A stretch of 5,812 nucleotides of DNA from NCBI GenBank assembly GCA_015494735.1, contig WGAQ01000092.1, positions 1-5,812 on the forward strand. The letters are read 5' to 3'. Shown here in pieces: positions 1 through 5,812 of the stretch. Made by a program: the position numbers and the translations under genes. The stretch is from Caldifarciminota bacterium. GTDB lineage: Bacteria > Hydrothermota > Hydrothermia > LBFQ01 > DSFT01. The notes beneath the pieces were generated by a model that was given only the letters and a program-made list of their open reading frames with translations, was not told the origin of the DNA and searched no databases. The first letter of the stretch is position 1; every line of letters begins with the position of its first letter.

Positions 1-1146
1 GATGACGTCCCCGTAGTATTCCGCACCCACCCCAACCCCAATGGTCTTCTGGACAAGCACCCCCTCAACAAGTTTGGATGCACCGTCTGCCATGGTGGTC
101 TTCCCAATGCCCTCACCGTGAAGGAAGCCCATGCAGAGCATGGAGTCCGCTGGCTCTATCCCACCTATACCAGGGAGATGCAGAAGAAGTACAAGTTCGA
201 TGAGGACCGTCTCGTCATGCTTCAGATCAACTGTAACTACTGCCACAGATTCGACAAGGACGTTCCCGGAATGGACTACATCAACCTGGCCAAGGACCTG
301 GTGGTGGAGAAGAACTGCCAGTCCTGCCACATCATCGATGGATTTGGAGGAAACATCGGACCCAATCTCACTTATGAAGGTGATAAGTCCCACGAGATGT
401 TCGACATACATGCTCCCTATTACGTCATAAAGGACGGAAAGCCCGTGGAATCCGGCCATACCATAGCCGAAGAGATGAAGAAGAGGGGCCTTCCCTACTC
501 CGTCTTCTCCTGGCACATACTTCACTTCGAAGAGCCCAGGAGCATAACTCCCACATCCACCATGCCCAACTTTGGATTCAAGAAAGATGAAATACTGGCC
601 CTGACCATGCTCATGATGAGCTGGAGGAAACTGGACATTCCTTCCCGCTACCTGTCCAACCCCGGCAAGTACCAGATGCTGCGCCTCATGGAAGAGGGCC
701 GCATAAAGCCCCAGAGAATAGAATACGTCTCCCTGGCCCCCACGTCTCCAGAAACCACGGTCGAAGCTGACACCACGGGACAGGCCGAAACCGCGGAAGA
801 GGTTCAGGTGGAAGAGACCGCCGCGAAGGAGGTTTCCGCATCCGCATCCGGAGGAGTGAATCAGGAGCTGGCTGCGAAGGGCAAGGAGCTCTTCGGGACG
901 AGGGGCTGCACTGCCTGCCACACCGTCGGAGGTGGAAAACTCGTGGGTCCTGACCTCAAGGGCGTCACCGAAAGGAGGAGCAAAGACTGGATTATTCACA
1001 TGATAGTCAACCCCGATTCCATGATAAATAACGACCCCACAGCCAAGCAGCTCTTTCAGGAATACAATGTTCCCATGCCCAATCAGGGTGTGACCCCCGA
1101 GGAAGCGGAAGCCATCTACGAGTATCTGAAATCCGCCAGCAAGTAA
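1..1146 (+). CDS. Multihaem c-type cytochrome (four CXXCH motifs visible), 5' end outside window
   Basis: The reading frame is open from base 1, so the start lies upstream; a GTG at 118 would be a false start because a CTVCH haem motif precedes it in frame. The visible 381 residues carry CTVCH (27-31), CNYCH (78-82), CQSCH (106-110) and CTACH (303-307). The third motif is followed by a class I cytochrome fold with a likely Met ligand at 188 (MPNFG). The fourth heads a second such domain with Met 359 (MPNQG) close to the C-terminus. An acidic, Thr/Ala/Glu-rich linker (about 246-286) joins them. The order of two CXXCH sites before a class I domain resembles multihaem cytochromes that accompany quinol-oxidising cytochrome b/bc-type complexes; this recollection of the family is not a search result. 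A periplasmic or membrane-tethered electron carrier is inferred. The signal peptide or anchor, and possibly more haems, are out of view. The cytochrome c identity is firm; the partner complex is not. Confidence 0.93.
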   Translation, partial: DDVPVVFRTHPNPNGLLDKHPLNKFGCTVCHGGLPNALTVKEAHAEHGVRWLYPTYTREMQKKYKFDEDRLVMLQINCNYCHRFDKDVPGMDYINLAKDLVVEKNCQSCHIIDGFGGNIGPNLTYEGDKSHEMFDIHAPYYVIKDGKPVESGHTIAEEMKKRGLPYSVFSWHILHFEEPRSITPTSTMPNFGFKKDEILALTMLMMSWRKLDIPSRYLSNPGKYQMLRLMEEGRIKPQRIEYVSLAPTSPETTVEADTTGQAETAEEVQVEETAAKEVSASASGGVNQELAAKGKELFGTRGCTACHTVGGGKLVGPDLKGVTERRSKDWIIHMIVNPDSMINNDPTAKQLFQEYNVPMPNQGVTPEEAEAIYEYLKSASK

Positions 1147-1153
1147 GTCATCT

Positions 1154-1171
1154 CCCCGCCTGTCGGCGGGG
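1154..1171. terminator. Hairpin between convergent genes, probable bidirectional terminator
   Basis: A perfect 7-bp stem (CCCCGCC / GGCGGGG) with a TGTC loop lies 7 nt after the cytochrome stop and 8 nt beyond the transporter stop. On the + strand it is followed by TCTTTCC, a weak T tract; the - strand side has no clear T tract. The position between two convergent genes supports a terminator role, but the poor T run keeps confidence moderate. Confidence 0.5.
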
Positions 1172-1179
1172 TCTTTCCA

Positions 1180-2028
1180 TTACCTCCGGGCAATCAGAAT
1201 CCCCGCCACTATGAGTATCAACCCCGCGACGGTACTCACCATTATCTTCTCGCTCAGGACTCCCCCTATGAGCAGGAGGGACAGGAAGGGGGTGAGATAA
1301 ATAAGATTGGCCACCCTCGCTGTATTCTCCGCCAGTTTGAGAGCCCGGTCCCACACCAGAAATGTGATACCCATTTCCATCAGACCAATCCATATACTTC
1401 CCAGTATCCCGCCGGCATTGCAGGTAAAACCGCCCCTGAGCAGGATGAAGACACCCGTGTACAGGGCCCCCATGGTGAAATTCCCGGCAAAGGCCACAAT
1501 GCGATCCCTGTCGTCTCTCATGGCCAGAATCCAGTAGGTGGCCCAGATGAAGGAGGAAGAAAAAGCCAGGATGAGGCCCACGGAATCGAGACCATCCGGG
1601 GATAATAATGCTCCACCGGACGAAATGAGCACGGCCCCGGAGAAACCCAGAAGGACCCCTGCAATCTCCCTGATGCCAATCCTCTGGCGCAGTACGAGGA
1701 TGGAGAGTATCACCAGAACTATGGCCCAGGTGTAATTTATGGACTGGGCAATCTGAGCCGGCAGACGGTTGTAGGCCTGAAATAGAACCAGATAGTAGAG
1801 AAAGGGATTGAGGAATCCCATGAGGGAGGACATATATAGCCATCTCCTGGAGAAGGCGCACCTTCTTCCCGCGGCACACAGACCCCAGAGAACCACCGAT
1901 GCCACAGCGGACGAGCAGAAGAGCATGCTCACGGGGTCTATATGCGAAAGAGTAAGTTTGAAAGCGGTGGCCACTGTGGACCACATCAGGACAGCGGATA
2001 GGGCATAGAAGTAGGGAGACGACAGCAT
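1180..2028 (-). CDS. EamA/DMT-superfamily inner-membrane transporter
   Basis: The 282-residue protein is almost entirely hydrophobic, with about ten membrane segments arranged as two tandem EamA domains (about 1-135 and 145-282), the normal size and build of drug/metabolite exporters. Family-like features are the N-terminal MWSTVATAFK helix, the YNRLPAQIAQSINYTWAIV stretch at the end of the first half, and GITFLVWDRALKLAENTARVA with a following LTPFLSLL in the second. Family members export amino acids, nucleosides or other small molecules; no substrate can be read here. The ATG is forced, because an in-frame stop lies five codons upstream. It follows the upstream barrel gene's TGA by a single base (TGACATG), so translation is probably coupled to that gene, and no strong Shine-Dalgarno sequence is seen. 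The gene ends in TAA just before the shared hairpin. Confidence 0.93.
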   Translation of the reverse strand: MLSSPYFYALSAVLMWSTVATAFKLTLSHIDPVSMLFCSSAVASVVLWGLCAAGRRCAFSRRWLYMSSLMGFLNPFLYYLVLFQAYNRLPAQIAQSINYTWAIVLVILSILVLRQRIGIREIAGVLLGFSGAVLISSGGALLSPDGLDSVGLILAFSSSFIWATYWILAMRDDRDRIVAFAGNFTMGALYTGVFILLRGGFTCNAGGILGSIWIGLMEMGITFLVWDRALKLAENTARVANLIYLTPFLSLLLIGGVLSEKIMVSTVAGLILIVAGILIARR

Positions 2029-2029
2029 G

Positions 2030-2587
2030 TCAGAAGCCCATCAGAACCCCCACCTTCCAGTCCGGAACATTACTCCAAATGTATCCAGAAGGGGCATTGG
2101 GGTCCGTGGCCTTCAACCGTATGAGCCTCAACTCCACGAACAATCTCGTCCTCTTCCAGAAATCCCCCTCCTTCAGGAAAGTGGAAACCAGTACATCCCC
2201 TCCGGCCCCCGCGTAATAGGTGAGGTCATCGCCGGCTGGAGTATAGTTATCTGCGCTCACTCCGGGCCTCTGAAATCCACCTCCACCCAGAACATATATC
2301 CGCCGGCCCGAAAGGTCCAGAACCGCATACCTGAGCCCGATAGTCGCTATCGAACTGTAGGTGGTCACCTTCAACGCATTGGTATCACCTGCTCCTCCCC
2401 CTTCCGCAAGAGCCAAAACGGCCGAAGAATCGACGAAGCTTCCGGAAACCACCCTGCCCATCTCCAGGGAAAGGGACAGCCTTCCAAAACCCGCATCCAT
2501 TCCCACCACGAACTCCGGTACATCTCCCATATCACCGATTGCCAGACGAAATCCCGGACTGAAAGCCAGAATCGCAATGGTTAACAT
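2030..2587 (-). CDS. Small outer-membrane beta-barrel-like protein, function unknown
   Basis: I do not recognise a named family. The 185-residue protein is rich in Gly, Ser, Val and Leu, with alternating polar and hydrophobic strands (FGRLSLSLEMG, SSIATIGLRYAVLDLSG, RLFVELRLIRLKAT). It ends in WKVGVLMGF, and a terminal Phe after an amphipathic strand is the classic last strand of an outer-membrane barrel. The N-terminus MLTIAILAFSPGFRLA is hydrophobic but lacks a basic n-region, so it is at best a short, weak signal peptide. No alternative is available, since a TAA lies four codons upstream of the ATG. It is first in an apparent two-gene operon with the EamA transporter. A -10 box sits 8 nt before the ATG and there is no Shine-Dalgarno sequence. 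The opposite strand is also open over nearly the same span, but that translation is Pro/Ser/Arg-rich and not protein-like. The reading frame is fairly safe; the barrel assignment is inference. Confidence 0.72.
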   Translation of the reverse strand: MLTIAILAFSPGFRLAIGDMGDVPEFVVGMDAGFGRLSLSLEMGRVVSGSFVDSSAVLALAEGGGAGDTNALKVTTYSSIATIGLRYAVLDLSGRRIYVLGGGGFQRPGVSADNYTPAGDDLTYYAGAGGDVLVSTFLKEGDFWKRTRLFVELRLIRLKATDPNAPSGYIWSNVPDWKVGVLMGF

Positions 2588-2601
2588 GTCTGGAAATTAT
2601 A
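2588..2601 (-). promoter_or_regulatory. Probable leaderless promoter, TATAAT 8 nt before the barrel-gene ATG
   Basis: Reading the - strand, a perfect TATAAT (2601-2596) is followed by TTCCAGAC and then the ATG at 2587. A start site 6-8 nt after the hexamer would fall at or within a base or two of the ATG, giving a leaderless mRNA, and no Shine-Dalgarno sequence is present. No good -35 hexamer is found 16-18 nt upstream; that position is instead covered by an inverted repeat (2608-2623). Confidence 0.5.
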
Positions 2602-2607
2602 AAGGGC

Positions 2608-2623
2608 GTTCCGTACGCGGAAC
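2608..2623. promoter_or_regulatory. GC-rich inverted repeat upstream of the -10 box, candidate operator
   Basis: GTTCCG TACG CGGAAC has perfect 6-bp arms around a 4-base centre. It covers the spacer and expected -35 region of the TATAAT promoter of the barrel/transporter operon, where a repressor or activator would act. No known regulator site is recognised. A hairpin of this length can also occur by chance. Confidence 0.3.
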
Positions 2624-2727
2624 TTTCCTCCGGCAGAAAGGAAATGTCAAGAGCTGTCGTTGAAGATTTCTACAATCCCCTCTGAACCTACCTCTACCGT
2701 ATCCGTCACATCCATACAGAAATCAGG

Positions 2728-2750
2728 TAGGGGAGCCCATCACTCCCCTA
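2728..2750 (-). terminator. Hairpin over the end of yjbQ, stop codon in the loop
   Basis: A perfect 8-bp inverted repeat (TAGGGGAG / CTCCCCTA) surrounds a 7-nt loop. On the yjbQ mRNA the 5' arm encodes the last two codons (Gly-Glu), the loop begins with the UGA stop, and the 3' arm follows it. Downstream comes CCTGATTTCTGT, only mildly T-rich, so this could be a weak intrinsic terminator or an mRNA 3'-end stabilising hairpin. Confidence 0.45.
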
Positions 2751-3153
2751 TGATTTTAATCACAACCCTCTTGGGCCTCTGTCCATCGAATTCCATGTAA
2801 AATATCTCCTGCCAGGGACCCAGGTCCAGCTGTCCTTCGGTTATGGGGAGGACCACCTGAAGGTGAACGAGGAGATTCTTAAGATGGGCATCGGCGTTAT
2901 CCTCACCCGTCCTGTGATGCCTGTAATCGGGTTTGAAGGGAGCCAGTTTCTCCAGCCATTCCCACATGTCCTCCCACAATCCCGGCTCATTGTCCTGGAT
3001 GATTACACCAGCAGTCAGATGCATGGCGGAAACCAGGCACAATCCCTCCTTAACCCCCGATTCCTCGACGGCCCTCTGAACTTCATCCGTTATCCGGATT
3101 ATATCCCTCCGCTTCTCGGTTTTGAACCACAGGTATTTGGTGTATGCCTTCAT
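2740..3153 (-). CDS. yjbQ: YjbQ/UPF0047 family protein
   Basis: The 137-residue protein matches the YjbQ family in length and along its whole sequence: [12 protein letters not shown] start, [31 protein letters not shown], the His-rich [12 protein letters not shown] core, [16 protein letters not shown], and a canonical KIIGE end. Conserved His residues in MHLTA and in [12 protein letters not shown] are the likely metal or phosphate ligands. Escherichia coli YjbQ has been reported to have weak thiamine-phosphate synthase activity, but the physiological role of the family is unsettled. The frame is open to an ATG at 3225, but the extra 24 residues are not family-like, and the start at 3153 agrees with the usual MK-x-Y-T start and with the promoter element just upstream. 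It is transcribed divergently from the propeller gene. Nothing nearby concerns thiamine. Confidence 0.95.
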   Translation of the reverse strand: MKAYTKYLWFKTEKRRDIIRITDEVQRAVEESGVKEGLCLVSAMHLTAGVIIQDNEPGLWEDMWEWLEKLAPFKPDYRHHRTGEDNADAHLKNLLVHLQVVLPITEGQLDLGPWQEIFYMEFDGQRPKRVVIKIIGE

Positions 3154-3173
3154 TCTCAGAAGTTTAATGCAGG
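3154..3173 (-). promoter_or_regulatory. Probable leaderless promoter of yjbQ
   Basis: On the - strand the sequence reads CCTGCATTAAACTTC, then TGAGA, then ATG. The TAAACT hexamer (3166-3161) lies 7 nt from the start codon, the spacing of a leaderless -10 box, and no Shine-Dalgarno sequence is present. The match to TATAAT is modest. The case rests on its near-identical mirrored copy before the divergent gene. Confidence 0.4.
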
Positions 3174-3233
3174 TATTTCCATCACCGGGGAAATGCATCC
3201 GGGAAAATGGACCATCCTCCTGCATTAAAATTC
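3159..3233. repeat. Mirrored 15-nt pair in the yjbQ/propeller divergent region
   Basis: CCTGCATTAAAATTC at 3219-3233 (+) and CCTGCATTAAACTTC at 3173-3159 (-) are inverted copies identical at 14 of 15 positions, separated by 45 bp. Each ends 5-7 nt before a start codon, one for each divergent gene. This symmetry suggests a paired promoter or shared operator rather than chance. The 87-bp intergenic region holds no other recognisable site. Confidence 0.5.
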
Positions 3234-3240
3234 CAGTCGT
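3219..3240 (+). promoter_or_regulatory. Probable leaderless promoter of the propeller gene
   Basis: TAAAAT (3226-3231) differs from TATAAT at one position and lies 9 nt before the ATG at 3241, with TTCCAG between, as in the barrel-gene promoter (TATAATTTCCAGAC-ATG). No Shine-Dalgarno sequence and no convincing -35 box are present. A leaderless mRNA is inferred. Confidence 0.42.
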
Positions 3241-5265
3241 ATGCTTCCCATTCTCTACTGGACCAATATGTCAGGGGTTTACGATATTGCCACGACAGGG
3301 GACAGATACTACATGGCCACCATAGGAGGCATCCTGATAACCGACAGGAATCTCTTTCCCGTGAAGAAACTGGATTTCTCATCCTCCCTCCCATCAAATA
3401 TAGTGGTATCCGTCGATACACTGGCAAGGGTCGTCTGGTTCACCACAACAGGAGGGACGGGCTATATATCGGGGGAAGATGTGGTCCTGTACCCATCCCC
3501 ATCCCTTCCCGTATCCGATATGGAACGGGTCAGAGGGGCAATAACCTACGGAAGCCACCTCCTCATATACTCCGATGAGTGGATTATGGACATAGACACC
3601 AGAGGCACTCCGCAGTTCAATGATGACCGAATACGGCTGGTGGAAATGGCACGCATAGAGCCCACAGGCCAGAGGCCCATCAACCACATAGCAGTCCACA
3701 GGGATACCCTGTACGTGGCCGACAGTCTCGGCGTAATCGCCACCCATCTGGATTTCATGGATATACCGGCCAGTTATACCCGCATAAAGGAGAGCGGAAA
3801 CACTCTGTTCATTCGATTCTTAAACGACACCATGTATCTGGGAACCGCAGATGGCCTTATGATGGAAGATTCCACCCTCATGAGCGGATATGCCGTCATA
3901 TACTTCCTGCGTCAATCCGACACCTTCTTCCTGTCCCTCCGCGTCGGGAGTTCGGATATTTACGCCCCGGGATTTCTGGGGAAATTCATCGATGGAAACC
4001 TCACCATAGAATACATGTATCCATCCCCATACATCATACTGCCCTATGGCAATGGTCTGCTCGTATCCCTGTTCTACTGGCTGGGAGATGCTGTCGGAGA
4101 GAACAGCAAAGGCATCGGTCTGGTAACCTATCCCGACTGGATTCCCCATTTCTACGGAGACATCCCCTTCAATTACACCACAGGCATATATGCGGATGGC
4201 GACTGGCTGTATATCTTCACGGGAAGGATTTACAACACTCCCCACGATACTCTGGGATTCATGGGTGTGGACATGCTCAATCGGAAGCTCTTCAATCCGG
4301 ATGATTCCGAGGATTACAGCGTAAGGGGCATTGCAAAGATAGACGATTCCACATTTGCGCTGGCCACATTCTTCTCCATCTTCACGTTTCACAAAGATGG
4401 AACCGTCCAGAAGTGCTACGATGGAACCAATTCGGATGGAGATGCATTTACCTCCATAACTGCAACTGGCGATACCCTGCTGGCTACCGCCCACAGCGGA
4501 CAGGTCTTCAGATTCTACAACGATTGTACCGTTCGGCAATTAACCCCCTACGGGGTGGTGGGAATACCAAGGGCCATATCCTATAACCCCACGAGCCATC
4601 TCATAGCAGTGGGGGGAGACGGTGGAATAGCCATTTATCAGGAAAATTCGCAGGTTCTCTTTGACCCGGGATATCAGGTGAAGGCCCTGGAGCCCCACGG
4701 TACAGGATTTCTCATAGGGACCGGACAGGGCCTTTACAGATACGATGGATTCGCCATAAGCCCCATTCAGTCAGTCCCGCAGGAGGGCATTTCGGACATA
4801 ATCGTGGACAAATGGGGACGGCCATGGATTCTCTCCCAGTCCGGTCTCTATCAACTGGACAGGCAACTGAACCTCTTCCAGTTCTACCGGATTGCCGGAA
4901 CCACATACGACTTCGCCACCAACTGGCCCCTCAAGCACAATCTGGCCATATACATGGACACCCTCCTGCTGGCGGGCAGTTCGCAGGGAATAGCGGTCAT
5001 CAACCTCAACACCACCATAACCTTTCCGGACAGCATAATCGTATATCCCAATCCCGCATACGAAACGACATTCATAAGGGGTGTGGCATGCGCGGATATC
5101 CAGGATATAAGGGTCATGACGATGACGGGGATATCTCAAAATGTGCCCTATTCGTGCGACAATGGAATCGTGCAGATGGACACGAGCAGGCTGAAGAAAG
5201 GCCTCTACATCGTGGACATGATGCTAAAATGGGGGAGAAAGACTCTGAAACTCATACGCAACTAA
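3241..5265 (+). CDS. Beta-propeller protein with C-terminal type IX-like sorting tail
   Basis: The 674-residue protein has many repeats of about 40-45 residues in the propeller style: a hydrophobic strand, a GDTLYVAT-like turn, then a G-hydrophobic strand. Examples are [20 protein letters not shown] (13-32), [19 protein letters not shown] (149-167), [19 protein letters not shown] (from about 408), [15 protein letters not shown] (from about 489) and [20 protein letters not shown] (from about 519). They resemble two-component-regulator propeller repeats of secreted Bacteroidota-type proteins. Residues 601-674 form a Por/T9SS type A tail: VYPNPA start, [11 protein letters not shown] strand, [12 protein letters not shown], and KTLKLIRN end. 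Such proteins are exported by Sec and then sorted to the cell surface. Oddly, no signal peptide is visible: MLPILYW leads directly into the first blade. A TAA at 3226 blocks extension, although an ATG at 3193 lies in the same frame above it. The ligand or role is unknown. Confidence 0.88.
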   Translation: MLPILYWTNMSGVYDIATTGDRYYMATIGGILITDRNLFPVKKLDFSSSLPSNIVVSVDTLARVVWFTTTGGTGYISGEDVVLYPSPSLPVSDMERVRGAITYGSHLLIYSDEWIMDIDTRGTPQFNDDRIRLVEMARIEPTGQRPINHIAVHRDTLYVADSLGVIATHLDFMDIPASYTRIKESGNTLFIRFLNDTMYLGTADGLMMEDSTLMSGYAVIYFLRQSDTFFLSLRVGSSDIYAPGFLGKFIDGNLTIEYMYPSPYIILPYGNGLLVSLFYWLGDAVGENSKGIGLVTYPDWIPHFYGDIPFNYTTGIYADGDWLYIFTGRIYNTPHDTLGFMGVDMLNRKLFNPDDSEDYSVRGIAKIDDSTFALATFFSIFTFHKDGTVQKCYDGTNSDGDAFTSITATGDTLLATAHSGQVFRFYNDCTVRQLTPYGVVGIPRAISYNPTSHLIAVGGDGGIAIYQENSQVLFDPGYQVKALEPHGTGFLIGTGQGLYRYDGFAISPIQSVPQEGISDIIVDKWGRPWILSQSGLYQLDRQLNLFQFYRIAGTTYDFATNWPLKHNLAIYMDTLLLAGSSQGIAVINLNTTITFPDSIIVYPNPAYETTFIRGVACADIQDIRVMTMTGISQNVPYSCDNGIVQMDTSRLKKGLYIVDMMLKWGRKTLKLIRN

Positions 5266-5812
5266 TGAAAGGGGAATACCACGAAAGAGAGGACATCCCA
5301 CAGGGCATGGGAAACCACAACCATGAGTAAATCCCCGCTGATGGCGTAAGCCATCCCCCACACCCCTCCGGCCACCACCGCCGCCAGAACGAGAACGGGG
5401 TTGCCGGTGGGTATGTGAATCCCGGCATAGAAAGCAAGGGCAAACAGAAATCCGGGCACCCTGCCCCACTTCTCCATGGCCCTCCTCTGAACGAATCCCC
5501 TCCAGAACATCTCTTCCCCGGGACCTATGGGAAAGAGGAGTAAAAGGGCAATAAGCCAGAGAGGAAGCGAAGAAGATTGTTCATACACAGAAGCAACATG
5601 CTCCCCGGCATGGGGTATAAGCGGGACTGCTTTTAAAATCCAGTTTCCCACAAGAAACACCACATAGAGAGCCAGGGCCAGAACCACTCCCCGCAGAACG
5701 GAGGAAATCGACCATCGAACCCTGGCACCGGAGGCTATGGCGATAATCATGAGTATGGAAGTGGCGACGGACATGGAAATCCAGAAGTCCCAGGGCCTGA
5801 AAACGAATATGA
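5262..5812 (-). CDS. CPBP family intramembrane metalloprotease, 5' end outside window
   Basis: The frame stays open to the right edge. An ATG at 5774 would give 170 residues, but the 12 codons before it (IFVFRPWDFWIS) continue naturally and look like the first helix entry of this family, so the true start is probably beyond 5812. Numbered from 5774, the CPBP (Abi/CAAX protease-like) motifs are EEMFWRG (E87, E88, R92), FYAGIH (H120) and SHALWD (H156, D160), which supply the membrane-embedded metal and catalytic residues. Several hydrophobic helices surround them. Members are CAAX-processing-like, bacteriocin-immunity or regulated-proteolysis enzymes; the substrate cannot be inferred. It converges on the propeller gene, and the two stop codons overlap (CTAA at 5262-5265), leaving no room for a terminator between them. 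Confidence 0.92.
   Translation of the reverse strand, partial: IFVFRPWDFWISMSVATSILMIIAIASGARVRWSISSVLRGVVLALALYVVFLVGNWILKAVPLIPHAGEHVASVYEQSSSLPLWLIALLLLFPIGPGEEMFWRGFVQRRAMEKWGRVPGFLFALAFYAGIHIPTGNPVLVLAAVVAGGVWGMAYAISGDLLMVVVSHALWDVLSFVVFPFH

Noticed and set aside
118..1146. GTG start at 118 for the cytochrome
   Set aside because: The frame is open to base 1 and includes a CTVCH haem motif at 79-93, so the protein begins before the window.
1148..1984. 278-codon - strand frame overlapping the EamA gene
   Set aside because: It is a shifted-frame shadow with a His/Gly/Arg-rich composition, while the overlapping frame is a clear ten-helix EamA protein.
2027..2584. 185-codon + strand frame opposite the barrel gene
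   Set aside because: The translation is Pro/Ser/Arg/His-rich with no domain character. The - strand frame has amphipathic strands, a C-terminal Phe, a -10 box and tight spacing to the transporter.
2645..2650. Perfect TTGACA (- strand) as a -35 box for the barrel gene
   Set aside because: It lies 43 bp from the TATAAT, too far, and the hexamers at 16-18 bp spacing (for example GAAAGT) are poor -10 matches.
3216..3221. AGGAGG on the - strand as a yjbQ ribosome binding site
   Set aside because: It is more than 60 nt from the true start at 3153 and not suitably spaced before any other supported start.
3154..3225. Longer yjbQ start at ATG 3223-3225 (or the one nine codons in)
   Set aside because: The added residues are not YjbQ-like, and the family normally starts at the MK-x-Y-T that lies at 3153. 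The extension also covers the mirrored promoter elements.
3820..4539. 239-codon frame antisense to the propeller gene
   Set aside because: The + strand frame carries clear propeller repeats and a sorting tail. The antisense translation has no recognisable domain and follows from codon bias.

Overview
The window is a stretch of bacterial chromosome with six protein-coding genes and little intergenic DNA. No RNA gene, mobile element, CRISPR array or phage gene was seen. Two genes run off the edges: a multihaem cytochrome c at the left and a CPBP-family membrane protease at the right.

Organism. The large + strand gene encodes a beta-propeller protein ending in a type IX-secretion-like (Por) sorting tail, and another gene looks like a small outer-membrane beta-barrel. 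Together these point to a diderm bacterium of the Bacteroidota/FCB kind or a candidate phylum with such tails (WOR-3-like lineages are one possibility). All genes use many ATA (Ile) and AGG/AGA (Arg) codons in fairly GC-rich DNA, a bias often seen in thermophiles. The placement is inference; no marker gene is present.

Layout. (1) 1-1146 +, the C-terminal 381 residues of a cytochrome c with four CXXCH motifs and two Met-ligated class I domains, ending at a hairpin (1154-1171) shared with the convergent gene. (2) 2587-1180 -, a likely two-gene operon: barrel-like protein, then a ten-helix EamA/DMT transporter starting 1 nt after the first gene's stop. (3) 3153-2740 -, yjbQ (UPF0047), with its stop codon in the loop of a hairpin. 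(4) 3241-5265 +, the propeller/sorting-tail protein, divergent from yjbQ across 87 bp. (5) 5812-5262 -, the CPBP protease, whose stop codon overlaps that of the propeller gene tail to tail.

How the genes relate. They do not form one pathway; electron transfer, transport, thiamine-related YjbQ, a secreted protein and a membrane protease sit side by side. The most distinctive signal is regulatory. All three genes with a visible upstream region of their own (barrel protein, yjbQ, propeller) have a -10-like hexamer only 7-9 nt before the ATG and no Shine-Dalgarno sequence, which suggests leaderless transcripts. The yjbQ/propeller pair carries this element as a mirrored 15-nt repeat (14 of 15 identical). 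I see no convincing new multi-gene system here.
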